A model generated the notes under the pieces. The model made no database searches, was not told the origin of the DNA, and saw only the letters and a list, made by a program, of their open reading frames with translations. A program made the position numbers and the translations under genes. DNA of 64,000 nucleotides from Mycobacterium sp. UM_CSW (lineage in GTDB: Bacteria > Actinomycetota > Actinomycetes > Mycobacteriales > Mycobacteriaceae): positions 1 through 64,000 of the forward strand of contig NZ_AUWQ01000010.1 of assembly GCF_000455205.1 (NCBI RefSeq). Reading direction: 5' to 3'. This document shows positions 1 through 7,563 of this stretch, in pieces (positions within the stretch are counted from its first letter, which is position 1; each line of letters begins with the position of its first letter).

Positions 1-18
1 GGTCGCCACCATCGGGGC

Positions 19-672
19 TCAGTCCGGTGCGGCCCGGTGGTGCGCGGAGCGCCTTTCCAGCCCCTCCAAACCCCGAGCCAGCCGCAACACCATGTCGGAG
101 AACAGGGCGTCGGTGTCGATGTCGTCCATGACGCCGGTCATTTCCAGCAACACGAAGCCGTGCATCGCGGACCAGAACTCCAGCGCGGCGTGGAACGCCT
201 CGACGCCGTCCAGACCGTAGGACGCCAGCACGGCGATCACCGGGGCGGCCGCGCCCCTGGTGGCGGCCGCGTACTCGGGGTCGTCGCCGCCGAGCGGCAT
301 CCGGGTGAAGGCCGAGTACCGACCGGGGTGGTGATGGGCGTAGCTGCGGTAGGCGGCGGCCATGACGAGCACCGCGTCGTCGCGGGCGCGCCCCTCCCCG
401 ACCCGGTTCAGCATCGTGATGATGTCGTCGATGACCCGGATCCGGACCGCCCGGCGCAGGTCTTCCAGGCTGTCCACGTGGTTGTACAGCGACGGCCCCT
501 TGGTGCCCAGCTGCGTGGCCAGCGCGTTGATGGTCAGCGAGTCCCAGCCCTCCCGGTCCAGGAAGGTCAGCGCGCCGTCGACGATGCCGTCGCGGCTCAG
601 TTTGGCCGGGCGGGACCCCGACTTCCCGGCGCGCTGGCGCCCAGCCGCCGACGGCGGTTCCGGAGCTGCCAT
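19..672 (-). CDS. TetR-family transcriptional regulator (WHG-type C-terminal domain)
   Basis: The 217-residue product has a TetR helix-turn-helix near residues 26-72 (TINALATQLGTKGPSLYNHV) and a C-terminal ligand-binding domain of the type found in WHG/TetR_C regulators. The N-terminal 20 residues are basic and disordered-looking. It is divergent from the two DUF3060 genes, and a near-palindrome lies in the gap, so local autoregulation and control of those genes is the simplest inference. Position and neighbours match Rv0681 of M. tuberculosis as I recall it. The ligand is unknown. The ATG at 670-672 is used; no better internal start is evident. Confidence 0.88.
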   Translation of the reverse strand: MAAPEPPSAAGRQRAGKSGSRPAKLSRDGIVDGALTFLDREGWDSLTINALATQLGTKGPSLYNHVDSLEDLRRAVRIRVIDDIITMLNRVGEGRARDDAVLVMAAAYRSYAHHHPGRYSAFTRMPLGGDDPEYAAATRGAAAPVIAVLASYGLDGVEAFHAALEFWSAMHGFVLLEMTGVMDDIDTDALFSDMVLRLARGLEGLERRSAHHRAAPD

Positions 673-702
673 GCGATCGCCCTTCGATTGATCCCGGGTG
701 GG

Positions 703-725
703 GTTAACTAATGACTCTAGTTGAC
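703..725. promoter_or_regulatory. Candidate TetR operator (inverted repeat)
   Basis: GTTAACTA and TAGTTGAC are inverted arms separated by 7 bases (ATGACTC), with one mismatch. The repeat sits 31 bases upstream of the tetR start and its right arm overlaps the -35 hexamer of the rightward promoter. Size and place fit an operator for the adjacent TetR protein. This is inference from symmetry only. Confidence 0.45.
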
Positions 726-748
726 GGGGGCCGGGAAACTCGTAGGCT
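721..748 (+). promoter_or_regulatory. Predicted sigma-A-type promoter for the DUF3060 genes
   Basis: TTGACG at 721-726 is followed after 16 bases by TAGGCT at 743-748. The GTG of the first DUF3060 gene lies 39 bases downstream, preceded by a purine-rich GAGGGGG ribosome binding site at 775-781. The -35 overlaps the candidate TetR operator. Confidence 0.45.
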
Positions 749-787
749 CATTCGAGCGGATTCACCCGTGTTAAGAGGGGGCGTGCA

Positions 788-1153
788 GTGAACTGGACAA
801 CCGTCGCCGGGCCGCTGGTCACCTGCGCCGTCATCGTCGCCGTCCCCGCGCCGGCCGCGGACGCCAAGAACGGCGACACCCACGTCACCGGGCAGGGCGT
901 CGACCAGACGCTGGACTGCAACGACGCCACCCTGATCGTCAACGGCACCGGGAACACCGTCAACGCCAAGGGAAACTGCTGGGCCGTCACGGTGATGGGG
1001 TCGGGCAACACCGTCATCGCGGACTCGGTCACCCACGACATCACCGTGTACGGATACGACGAGACCGTCTTCTACCACGGCGGCTCGCCGATCCTGTGGG
1101 ACCGCGGGCGCGAACTGGGCATGACCAACCGGCTCCAGCAGGTGCCGGGCTGA
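788..1153 (+). CDS. DUF3060 exported protein
   Basis: This 121-residue protein has an N-terminal hydrophobic segment (about residues 6-22) ending near APA, so it is probably secreted. The mature part has short repeats of the NGTGNTV / GSGNTV kind, typical of DUF3060, which suggests a small parallel beta-solenoid. The start is GTG, chosen for its GAGGGGG ribosome binding site. It is followed 34 bases later by a second DUF3060 gene, so the two are probably co-transcribed. Order and family match Rv0680c and Rv0679c. The biochemical role is unknown. Confidence 0.8.
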   Translation: MNWTTVAGPLVTCAVIVAVPAPAADAKNGDTHVTGQGVDQTLDCNDATLIVNGTGNTVNAKGNCWAVTVMGSGNTVIADSVTHDITVYGYDETVFYHGGSPILWDRGRELGMTNRLQQVPG

Positions 1154-1187
1154 GGCACGGCACCTTCAACTCCGGAATCGAGGATCC

Positions 1188-1658
1188 ATGCGCGACCACA
1201 CCACCGACCGCTCGTCCAGGCTGGCCGCGCTGGCCCTCGCGGCCTTAGTGCTGGCGGGCTGCAGCTCGACGGCCAATCCGCCCGGCGGCACCACCGCGAC
1301 CACGACGAAGAGCACCGCCACCACGACGAGCGGCGCCGCGGCGCCGACGAGCTCGGGTGGGGCGAGCACGACCGCCTCCGTCGAGATCGGGAACTCGTTG
1401 AACTACGGGTCGATGGGGACCACGGCCACGCTTGATTGCGCGAACGGCAAGTCGCTCAACGTCGGTGGCTCTAACAACACGCTGACCGTCACCGGCACCT
1501 GTGTGACGGTGACCATCGGCGGTGCGAACAACAAGATCACGATCGACAAGGTCGACACGCGCATCAGCGTGGTGGGGTTGAACAACACCGTCACCTACAA
1601 GGACGGCGAGCCGAAGGTCGACAACCTCGGCTCGGGCAACTCGATCAGCAAGGGCTAG
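1188..1658 (+). CDS. DUF3060 lipoprotein
   Basis: The 156-residue product begins with a signal peptide ending in a lipobox (LVLAGC, Cys at residue 25), so it should be a lipid-anchored envelope protein. A Thr/Ser/Ala-rich linker (about residues 26-64) leads to a DUF3060 domain with repeated NVGGSNNTLTV / GANNKITI motifs, as in the preceding gene. It matches the threonine-rich Rv0679c. Its stop lies only 10 bases from the convergent echA5 stop. Function unknown; it may bind its upstream paralogue in the envelope, but nothing here shows that. Confidence 0.82.
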   Translation: MRDHTTDRSSRLAALALAALVLAGCSSTANPPGGTTATTTKSTATTTSGAAAPTSSGGASTTASVEIGNSLNYGSMGTTATLDCANGKSLNVGGSNNTLTVTGTCVTVTIGGANNKITIDKVDTRISVVGLNNTVTYKDGEPKVDNLGSGNSISKG

Positions 1659-1668
1659 GGCTGCCAGG

Positions 1669-2436
1669 CTAATTCGCCGCCGCGCCGTGGCGCCCGGCCC
1701 CCGCGGCGAACCTCCCGGCCCCTTCGGCCGCCTCCGCGGCGACGCGCGCGATGCTGGCGAATTCGAAGTCGATCGCCTCCGATTCCGGCCTGCCCCACTG
1801 CGCCAGCGCCGAGAGCCGATCCGACCGCAGGCACTGTTGCGGCAGGGCCGCGAGCTCTGCCGCCAGTTCTTCGGCCGCTTGGCGCGCTTGGCCTTTGGGC
1901 ACGACGCGGTTGGCCAGCCCCATGGCCAGCGCCTCGTCGGCCTGGACGCCGCGGCCGGTGAGGATCATGTCCATGGCGCGGCTCTGCCCGATGAGCCGGG
2001 GCAGCCGCACGGTGCCGCCGTCGATCAGCGGGACTCCCCAGCGCCGGCAGAACACGCCGAACACGGCGTCCTCCTCGGCGACCCGCAGGTCGCACCACAG
2101 GGCCAGCTCCAGGCCGCCGGCGACGGCGTAGCCGCTCACCGCGGCGATGACCGGCTTGGACAGCACCATCCGCGTCGGCCCCATCGGCCCGGGGCCGGTG
2201 CGGTGCACGGCGTTGGCGTCGGGCGTGCCGAAGGACTTCAAATCGGCTCCGGCGCAAAAGGTTCCGCCGTCGCCCCACAGCACCGCCACCGATGCGGCGT
2301 CATCGCGCTCGAACTCCTCGAACGCGGCGAAGAGCGCCGCCGCGGTGGGGCCGTTGACGGCGTTGCGCGCCGCCGGCCGATCGAGGATGACCGTGGTCAC
2401 CGGACCGTTTCGCTCGATACGCACCGGGTCGCTCAT
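1669..2436 (-). CDS. echA5: Enoyl-CoA hydratase/isomerase family protein (EchA5-like)
   Basis: A crotonase-fold protein of 255 residues. The oxyanion-hole segments are GTFCAGADLKS and GYAVAGGLELAL. One candidate catalytic Glu is present in GGLE, but the second acid position reads VPLIDGGT, with Asp in place of the usual Glu region, so simple hydratase activity is not assured. The start at 2436 (MSDPVRIE) overlaps the paaX stop in an ATGA, which indicates translational coupling; the upstream in-frame extension lies within paaX and is not used. It is the last gene of the fadE8-echA4-paaX-echA5 operon and matches Rv0675. Confidence 0.88.
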   Translation of the reverse strand: MSDPVRIERNGPVTTVILDRPAARNAVNGPTAAALFAAFEEFERDDAASVAVLWGDGGTFCAGADLKSFGTPDANAVHRTGPGPMGPTRMVLSKPVIAAVSGYAVAGGLELALWCDLRVAEEDAVFGVFCRRWGVPLIDGGTVRLPRLIGQSRAMDMILTGRGVQADEALAMGLANRVVPKGQARQAAEELAAELAALPQQCLRSDRLSALAQWGRPESEAIDFEFASIARVAAEAAEGAGRFAAGAGRHGAAAN

Positions 2437-3155
2437 TTTGCCTCCACTAGTCGGGGTAGGTTGCGTCGCTGCGCCAGCTCGGTGGCGAAGTCGTGGTAAG
2501 CGTCGCGCAGCCGCTCGCCGGGCCAATCGGCGGGCAGCAGTTCGGCCGGCAACATCGGATCGGTGAGCAGGTGGCGCACGATCGCCGCGGCCGCGAGGAA
2601 CCGGCCCGGAATGTCCGACGCGGTCGCCATCTCACCGAGCAGCCGATGGCCGGTTTCGGCCCACCCGGGCAGGTCCCACAGCTCGCCGGCCAGCTCGGCG
2701 GGTGCGTCGTCGCGGGCCCGGAGCGTCCGCACCCGGGCCGCGACATCCGGGTCCAGCTCCGAGGCCAGGTTGTCGGGCCGCAGCCAGACGCCTTCGCGGA
2801 GCTCGCCAAAGCGGTTGTCGTGCATGGCGGTTCGCAACGCCGCCCGGGTGCGGGCGTCGCCGCCCACGCTGGTCACGATCAGCACCAGCCAGTCCCCGCG
2901 CCACGGCCGGGTTTGGGGGCGCATGGCATCGTCCTGCCGGCGTTGGCGCGCCAGCAATCGATCCGAGAGCCGGTAGCCGTCGGCGGACCGGATCAGGTCG
3001 CCCGCGCCGACCATGCGGGTCAGCGCCACCCGAAGCGCGGTCTCCTTGATGCCGAAATCGGCAGTGAGACCGATCAATTCGCCGGCCGTGGCGCACGCGG
3101 GGTGGGCGCCGAGCAGGACGCTGAGCACCACCGAGCGGGCCGTCATGTCCGGCAT
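2433..3155 (-). CDS. PaaX-family transcriptional regulator
   Basis: The 240-residue protein matches the PaaX family: an N-terminal winged-helix domain (about residues 5-70), a middle domain beginning around RPWRGDWLVLIVTS, and a C-terminal domain ending with the characteristic LRDAYHDFATEL region. In other bacteria PaaX represses phenylacetate catabolism and binds phenylacetyl-CoA. Here it sits between two crotonase genes downstream of an acyl-CoA dehydrogenase, so it probably senses a CoA thioester made or used by that operon. Three bases separate it from echA4. It matches Rv0674. Confidence 0.85.
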   Translation of the reverse strand: MPDMTARSVVLSVLLGAHPACATAGELIGLTADFGIKETALRVALTRMVGAGDLIRSADGYRLSDRLLARQRRQDDAMRPQTRPWRGDWLVLIVTSVGGDARTRAALRTAMHDNRFGELREGVWLRPDNLASELDPDVAARVRTLRARDDAPAELAGELWDLPGWAETGHRLLGEMATASDIPGRFLAAAAIVRHLLTDPMLPAELLPADWPGERLRDAYHDFATELAQRRNLPRLVEAK

Positions 3156-3158
3156 GGC

Positions 3159-4097
3159 TTACACCTGTGACGCTTCCCGGCCGTGGTCGCCGAAGGGCTC
3201 GTCGCGATGCCGGACCGCCTCCCGGAAGCCGTGCTCGACCGCATCGGCCACGAAGGCGTGCCCCTCGGGGGTGTGCCGCGCGACCCCGTCGAACACCGTG
3301 CTGACCATCCTGCTGGTGGCCACTCCCTGTTGCAGCAGAGCCGAATTGAGCGAGAGCTTGACCATGATCAGCTGGTTGACCGGCACGGCGGCGATCCTTT
3401 CGACCAGCCGCTCGGTCCGCTCGTCGAGGTCCTCGGGGGCCGGGGCCTCCACCGCCAGGCCCCACTCGGCGGCCTGCGCGCCGGTGATGCAATCGCCGGT
3501 GAGCAGTAGGCGTTTCGCGCGCTGGTCGCCGAGCCGGTGGGCCCACAGACCGGCCGCCGGGACGCCCCACACCCGGGTCGGCGGGTAACCGATCTTGGCA
3601 TCGGCAGCGGCGATCACCTGGTCGGCGTGCAGCGCGATGTCGGTGCCGCCGGCCACGCAGTACCCGTGAATCTTGACCACCGTCGGCTTGTCGGCGTGCA
3701 TCAGGCTGGAGAACCCGCGCACGAAGCGGCTCATCATCTGGTAGTCGATCATCGGGTCCCACGGCTGATTCGGCAGGTGGTTGATGCCTTGGGTTTTCCC
3801 GTCCAGCACGGTGCCCTGATAAGCGCCGGTCCCCCCGGCCGACCCGGTGCGATCGGCGTAGGCGGACAGGTCGAAGCCCGCGCAGAAGCCCTCGCCGCGC
3901 CCCGACACGAGGATGACGTGGACGCTTGGGTCGAGATCGGCGCGCTCCACCAACGCCGAGAGCTCGAGCGGGGTGTCCGCGACGATCGCGTTGCCCTTTT
4001 CCGGCCGGTTGAAGGTGATGCGCGCAACCCGATCGGTGACCTCGTAGGTCATCGTCTTCAGGTTGTCGAAGTCGACCGGCCTGATGGCGTGAGTCAT
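3159..4097 (-). CDS. echA4: Crotonase-family protein (EchA4-like)
   Basis: This 312-residue enoyl-CoA hydratase-like protein has recognisable CoA-binding and oxyanion segments (GEGFCAGFDLSAY; HGYCVAGGTDIAL). Where active hydratases carry two catalytic glutamates, it has Thr-Asp (GGTD) and a VWGVPAAG segment, so it may be an isomerase, a hydrolase or a non-canonical hydratase. It lies between fadE8 and paaX on the same strand and matches Rv0673. The ATG at 4097 is preceded by GAGGAGGAG in the upstream spacer, a strong ribosome binding site. Confidence 0.87.
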   Translation of the reverse strand: MTHAIRPVDFDNLKTMTYEVTDRVARITFNRPEKGNAIVADTPLELSALVERADLDPSVHVILVSGRGEGFCAGFDLSAYADRTGSAGGTGAYQGTVLDGKTQGINHLPNQPWDPMIDYQMMSRFVRGFSSLMHADKPTVVKIHGYCVAGGTDIALHADQVIAAADAKIGYPPTRVWGVPAAGLWAHRLGDQRAKRLLLTGDCITGAQAAEWGLAVEAPAPEDLDERTERLVERIAAVPVNQLIMVKLSLNSALLQQGVATSRMVSTVFDGVARHTPEGHAFVADAVEHGFREAVRHRDEPFGDHGREASQV

Positions 4098-4098
4098 G

Positions 4099-4146
4099 CG
4101 CGCCGCTCCTCCTCATCGCTACGCTCTGCATCGTCGCTGGCGCGAG
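4099..4146 (-). repeat. Candidate dispersed mycobacterial intergenic element carrying a ribosome binding site
   Basis: Read on the minus strand, the spacer runs CGCCAGCGACGATGCAGAG, then CGTAGCGATGAGGAGGAGCG, ending at the echA4 ATG. From memory this sequence type recurs in front of many mycobacterial genes. Only one copy is in this window, so the repeat status is recollection rather than observation. The AGGAGG core would serve echA4. Confidence 0.4.
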
Positions 4147-4158
4147 TCATGTTGTGGC

Positions 4159-5787
4159 TCAGCCCTTTACGAGGGCACGCTCGAGAATCGGTGCGAGGTC
4201 GAGGCCCGTGGGCATCGTGCCGAATGCGCCGCCCCACCGGCCGTCGAGCCGGGTCGCCAGGAATGCCTCGGCGACGGCGGGGTGGCCGTGGCGCACCAGC
4301 AGCGAGCCCTGCAGCGCCAGGCAGATGTCCTCGGCGACCTTGCGGGCGCGGTAGGCGATGTTGTCCAGGTCCGCCAGGTGCTGACGCAGCCTTTCGACGT
4401 GGCCGTCCAGCCGGCGATCCTGACCCGCGGTTTTGCCCAGCTCGCCGAACAGCACCTCGACGCACTCCGGGCGAGTTGCCATGGCGCGCAACGTATCCAG
4501 CGCACTGACGTTGCCCGACCCCTCCCAGATGCCCATCAGCGGCGCCTCGCGGAACAGTCGCGGCATGCCGGAGTCCTCGACGTAGCCGTTGCCGCCCAGG
4601 CATTCCAGCGCCTCGGCGGCGTGCGGGGTGGCGCGCTTGCAGACCCAGTACTTGCTGGCGGCCAGGCCGATCCGGCGCAGCAGGGCCTCGGTCGCATCGC
4701 CCCGGATCGCGTTGTCGGTGGCGCCGGCCATCCGCATCGCGACGATCGTGGCGGCCTCGGCCTCGACGGCCAGGTCGGCCAGCACGTTGCGCATCAACGG
4801 CTGGTCGATCAGGTAGGCGCCGAACGCCTTTCGGTGCTGGGCGTGATGGATGGCGCGGGTCAGGCCGGTGCGCATGCTGGTGGCAGAGCCGAGCGTGCAG
4901 TCCAGCCGGGTGAGGTTGACCATCTCGATGATGGTGGGGACGCCGCGGCCCTCTTCACCCACCAGCCACGCGACGGCGCCGTCGTACTCCACCTCGCTGG
5001 AGGCGTTGGCATGGTTGCCGAGCTTGTCCTTGAGCCGCTGCAGGAACATCCGGTTGCGGGTGCCGTCCGGGAGGATGCGCGGCAGCAGGAAGCAGGACAA
5101 CCCGCCCGGCGCCTGCGCCAGCACCAGGAAGATGTCGCACATGGGCGCCGAGGTGAACCACTTGTGGCCGGTCAGGCTGTAGCTGCCGTCACCGTTCGGG
5201 GTCGCCTGGGTGGTGCCCGCGCGCACGTCGGAGCCGCCCTGCTTCTCGGTCATCGACATGCCCGCGGTGATGCCGGCCTTCGTGGTGGCCAGTTTCAGCT
5301 CGGGGTCGTACTCGCGACTGGTCAGCAACGGCTCGTAGACGGCCGCCAGTTCGGGGTTGTAGCGCAGGGCCGGGACGACGGCGTACGTCATCGAGACGGG
5401 GCAGGTGTGTCCGGGCTCGACGTTCCAGACCGACATCTTGGCGGCGCGCACCACGTGCGCGCCGGGGCGCGCGTCCGCCCAGGGCGCCGCGTGGATGCCG
5501 TGGCCGATCGCCGCGCGCATCAGCTCGTGGTAGGCCGGGTCGTACTCGATCTCGTCGATGCGGTGCCCGTACTGGTCGTGGGTGTGCAGCACCGGCCGGT
5601 TGCGGTCGGCGAGCTCGCCCCACCGCTGCGCCTCGCGGCTGCCGGCGAGCGCCCCGAGCTCGTTCACCTCTTCGGCGCCCCACTGCCCGCCCTCGCGGAT
5701 CAAGGCCTCGACAAGAACGGCAGACGTGGCCGGGTTGTAGTTCTCCAGGGGCGGAACCTGGTTGGTCACGACATGGGTATCAGGCAT
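4159..5787 (-). CDS. fadE8: Acyl-CoA dehydrogenase, AidB-like (FadE8)
   Basis: A 542-residue acyl-CoA dehydrogenase with the AidB-type layout: N-terminal alpha domain, a central domain with MTEKQGGSDVRAGTT (FAD-binding loop), and a C-terminal domain with RKAFGAYLIDQPLM and LECLGGNGYVEDSG. The probable catalytic Glu lies in FREAPLMGIWEGSGN. It should oxidise an acyl-CoA (or, as in AidB, bind flavin and nucleic acid). It is the first gene of the echA4-paaX-echA5 operon and matches Rv0672. A TAACAT -10 element lies 6 bases from the ATG, so the mRNA is probably leaderless. Confidence 0.92.
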   Translation of the reverse strand: MPDTHVVTNQVPPLENYNPATSAVLVEALIREGGQWGAEEVNELGALAGSREAQRWGELADRNRPVLHTHDQYGHRIDEIEYDPAYHELMRAAIGHGIHAAPWADARPGAHVVRAAKMSVWNVEPGHTCPVSMTYAVVPALRYNPELAAVYEPLLTSREYDPELKLATTKAGITAGMSMTEKQGGSDVRAGTTQATPNGDGSYSLTGHKWFTSAPMCDIFLVLAQAPGGLSCFLLPRILPDGTRNRMFLQRLKDKLGNHANASSEVEYDGAVAWLVGEEGRGVPTIIEMVNLTRLDCTLGSATSMRTGLTRAIHHAQHRKAFGAYLIDQPLMRNVLADLAVEAEAATIVAMRMAGATDNAIRGDATEALLRRIGLAASKYWVCKRATPHAAEALECLGGNGYVEDSGMPRLFREAPLMGIWEGSGNVSALDTLRAMATRPECVEVLFGELGKTAGQDRRLDGHVERLRQHLADLDNIAYRARKVAEDICLALQGSLLVRHGHPAVAEAFLATRLDGRWGGAFGTMPTGLDLAPILERALVKG

Positions 5788-5793
5788 GGGTTC

Positions 5794-5799
5794 ATGTTA
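5794..5799 (-). promoter_or_regulatory. -10 element for leaderless fadE8 transcript
   Basis: TAACAT on the minus strand is separated by 6 bases (GAACCC) from the fadE8 ATG, the spacing seen for leaderless mycobacterial mRNAs. No clear -35 was identified. Confidence 0.45.
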
Positions 5800-5833
5800 C
5801 ATTTTTCCGACAGTCGCACAAGAGCTGTAATGA

Positions 5834-6670
5834 TCAGCGTGGGTGCGCCGCGAAGAATTGCCAAAGCGTCTGGGTCGCGAACGGCGGCCACTCGTGGCCG
5901 CCGCGGTCGACGGTGACGAGGACGACGCCACGGTTGTCCGCGCACGACGCCGCCGAGGTGGTGACGGGGCCGCTGGTGGTCGCGGTCGCGGCGCCGCATT
6001 GGTCGAGGTTGCGCCAGAACGCGTTGACGTCGGGCACCGACGGGCCGTTGATGACGCTGAAGCCCTGCCCGCCGGCGTACGGGACGAGCCGATCGGCGGT
6101 GCCGTGAATGTGGACGACCGATGTCGGGCGCGGGCTGCGGCACGTGTTCAGCTGGGTGCCGGCAACCGGGCCGATCGCCGCGAAGATGTCCGTGGTGCAC
6201 GCCAGCGTGAACGACATGATGGCGCCGTTGCTCATGCCGGTGGCGTAGACCTTGGCGTGGTCGATGCCGACGTTGCGGGCGATGTCGGCGACGACCGCGC
6301 TGATGAAGGCGACGTCGTCGACGCCTTCCCGGCCCGGCCGGCCGCAGCAACCCTCCCCGTCGACGTTCCAGGCCCGGTCGAGCCCATCCGGATAAGCGAC
6401 GACGAATTTTGCCGAATCGGCCAAACCGTCCCAGTCGTAACCCCTTTCGGCTTGCGCGGCGCTGCCGGAATAGCCGTGCATGACGACCACCAGCGCGGCC
6501 GACGCGGGCGCTCCCGCGGGCTTGTAGAGCCGATAGTCGCGATCGTGGCCGCCGACGTTGAGGTGGTGCAGGCTGGTGCCGGTGACGAAGCCCGACGGGA
6601 GCTCGCGCCACGGCGCGCAACCGGCGACCAGCAGGACCACGCCGAGAAGCGCCGTGAGCCGACCGCGCAT
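5834..6670 (-). CDS. lpqP: Lipoprotein esterase of the PHB-depolymerase/feruloyl-esterase family (LpqP)
   Basis: The 278-residue protein begins with a signal peptide and lipobox (LLVAGC, Cys at 18). It has an alpha/beta-hydrolase fold: HG oxyanion motif (VVMHGYSGS), nucleophile elbow GMSNGA, and a C-terminal His in DRGGHEWPP. Cysteine-rich stretch GEGCCGRPGREGVDDV is typical of the poly(3-hydroxybutyrate) depolymerase-like esterases. It should hydrolyse an ester at the cell surface; the substrate is unknown. It follows endonuclease IV by 11 bases and matches Rv0671. Confidence 0.87.
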   Translation of the reverse strand: MRGRLTALLGVVLLVAGCAPWRELPSGFVTGTSLHHLNVGGHDRDYRLYKPAGAPASAALVVVMHGYSGSAAQAERGYDWDGLADSAKFVVAYPDGLDRAWNVDGEGCCGRPGREGVDDVAFISAVVADIARNVGIDHAKVYATGMSNGAIMSFTLACTTDIFAAIGPVAGTQLNTCRSPRPTSVVHIHGTADRLVPYAGGQGFSVINGPSVPDVNAFWRNLDQCGAATATTSGPVTTSAASCADNRGVVLVTVDRGGHEWPPFATQTLWQFFAAHPR

Positions 6671-6681
6671 GGGCTCGCGGA

Positions 6682-7437
6682 TCAGCCGCCGGTGTTTTCC
6701 CGCAGGAACGCGATGTCGTCCTTGCGGCCCTCGTCGGCGGTCTCGCAGATCACCGGCGCGTCGGCGGCCTTGACCACCGCGACCAGCAGGTCGGGATCGA
6801 TCTGACCAGTGCCGAAGTTGGCGTGCCGGTCGGCGCCCGAGCCCGCGGCGTCGCGCGAGTCGTTGCAGTGCACCAGGTCGATGCGGCCCGTCAGCGCCTT
6901 GATCCGGTCGACCGCGTCGATCAGCTCCTCACCCGCGGCCCACGCGTGGCAGGTGTCCAGGCAGAAGCCGATCCCCTTGTCCCCGATGTGATCCCAGAGC
7001 CTGCCGATGGTGTCGAAATAGCGGGCCATGGCGTGGTCGCCGCCCGCGGTGTTCTCCAGGTACACCTGCACATCGGATTGGAGGTAGTCCAGCGCCTTGA
7101 CCCAGCGCTCGAACCCGGCCTCCATGTCGTCGTCGTCGGCGTGACCGCCGTGCACGATCACCGCCGTCGCGCCGATCTCCGCCGCCGCGTCGCAGGTGTC
7201 CTGCAGGATCTTGCGCGACGGGATGCGGATGCGGTTGTTGGCCGAGGCCACGTTGATGAGGTACGGCGCGTGGACGTACAGCGGGATGGTCGACGCCTTC
7301 AGCGCCTCGGCGTCGTCACGCGGCTTGGGCTTCTTCCAGCTCTGCGGGTTGCCGAGGAAGAACTGCACCGCGTCGGCGCCGTCGGCCTGCGCGGCGGCCA
7401 GGGGGTCGTCGGAGTGGACGTGCGAACCGATGAGCAC
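6682..7437 (-). CDS. end: Endonuclease IV (AP endonuclease)
   Basis: This product of 251 residues is a TIM-barrel AP endonuclease that cuts DNA at abasic sites. Metal-binding family segments are visible: IGSHVH at the N terminus, [63 protein letters not shown] and ICETAD. The GTG at 7437 (VLIGSHVH) is chosen because it gives family length (about 252 residues) and is 7 bases from a TACACT -10 element; upstream in-frame codons run through a hairpin. It matches Rv0670, downstream of rpoC on the same strand. Confidence 0.92.
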   Translation of the reverse strand: MLIGSHVHSDDPLAAAQADGADAVQFFLGNPQSWKKPKPRDDAEALKASTIPLYVHAPYLINVASANNRIRIPSRKILQDTCDAAAEIGATAVIVHGGHADDDDMEAGFERWVKALDYLQSDVQVYLENTAGGDHAMARYFDTIGRLWDHIGDKGIGFCLDTCHAWAAGEELIDAVDRIKALTGRIDLVHCNDSRDAAGSGADRHANFGTGQIDPDLLVAVVKAADAPVICETADEGRKDDIAFLRENTGG

Positions 7438-7444
7438 GAGGGCC

Positions 7445-7450
7445 AGTGTA
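7445..7450 (-). promoter_or_regulatory. -10 element for leaderless end transcript
   Basis: TACACT on the minus strand lies 7 bases upstream of the GTG of end, consistent with a leaderless mRNA and with separation of end from the terminated rpoBC operon. Confidence 0.45.
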
Positions 7451-7466
7451 GTAAGCGCGGCCGACG

Positions 7467-7522
7467 CGAGCGTCACGCCAGCGTGACATTGGGACGCCAG
7501 AGCCACGCTGGCGTGACACTCG
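7467..7522. repeat. Long inverted repeat between rpoC and end
   Basis: Two 19-base arms, 7467-7485 (CGAGCGTCACGCCAGCGTG) and 7504-7522, are inverted copies with one mismatch and an 18-base loop. Each arm also contains an internal palindrome around GTCACGC/GCGTGAC. It lies in non-coding DNA between the rpoC terminator and the end promoter, and resembles small intergenic hairpin elements of mycobacteria. Confidence 0.6.
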
Positions 7523-7531
7523 GCGGGTACG

Positions 7532-7563
7532 AAAAAGCCCCGGGCCGAAACCCGGGGCTTTTT
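7532..7563 (-). terminator. Rho-independent terminator after rpoC
   Basis: A perfect 13-base stem (AAAAAGCCCCGGG / CCCGGGGCTTTTT) encloses a 6-base loop, followed on the minus strand by a T run. It begins 9 bases after the rpoC stop. It looks functional in both directions. Confidence 0.9.
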
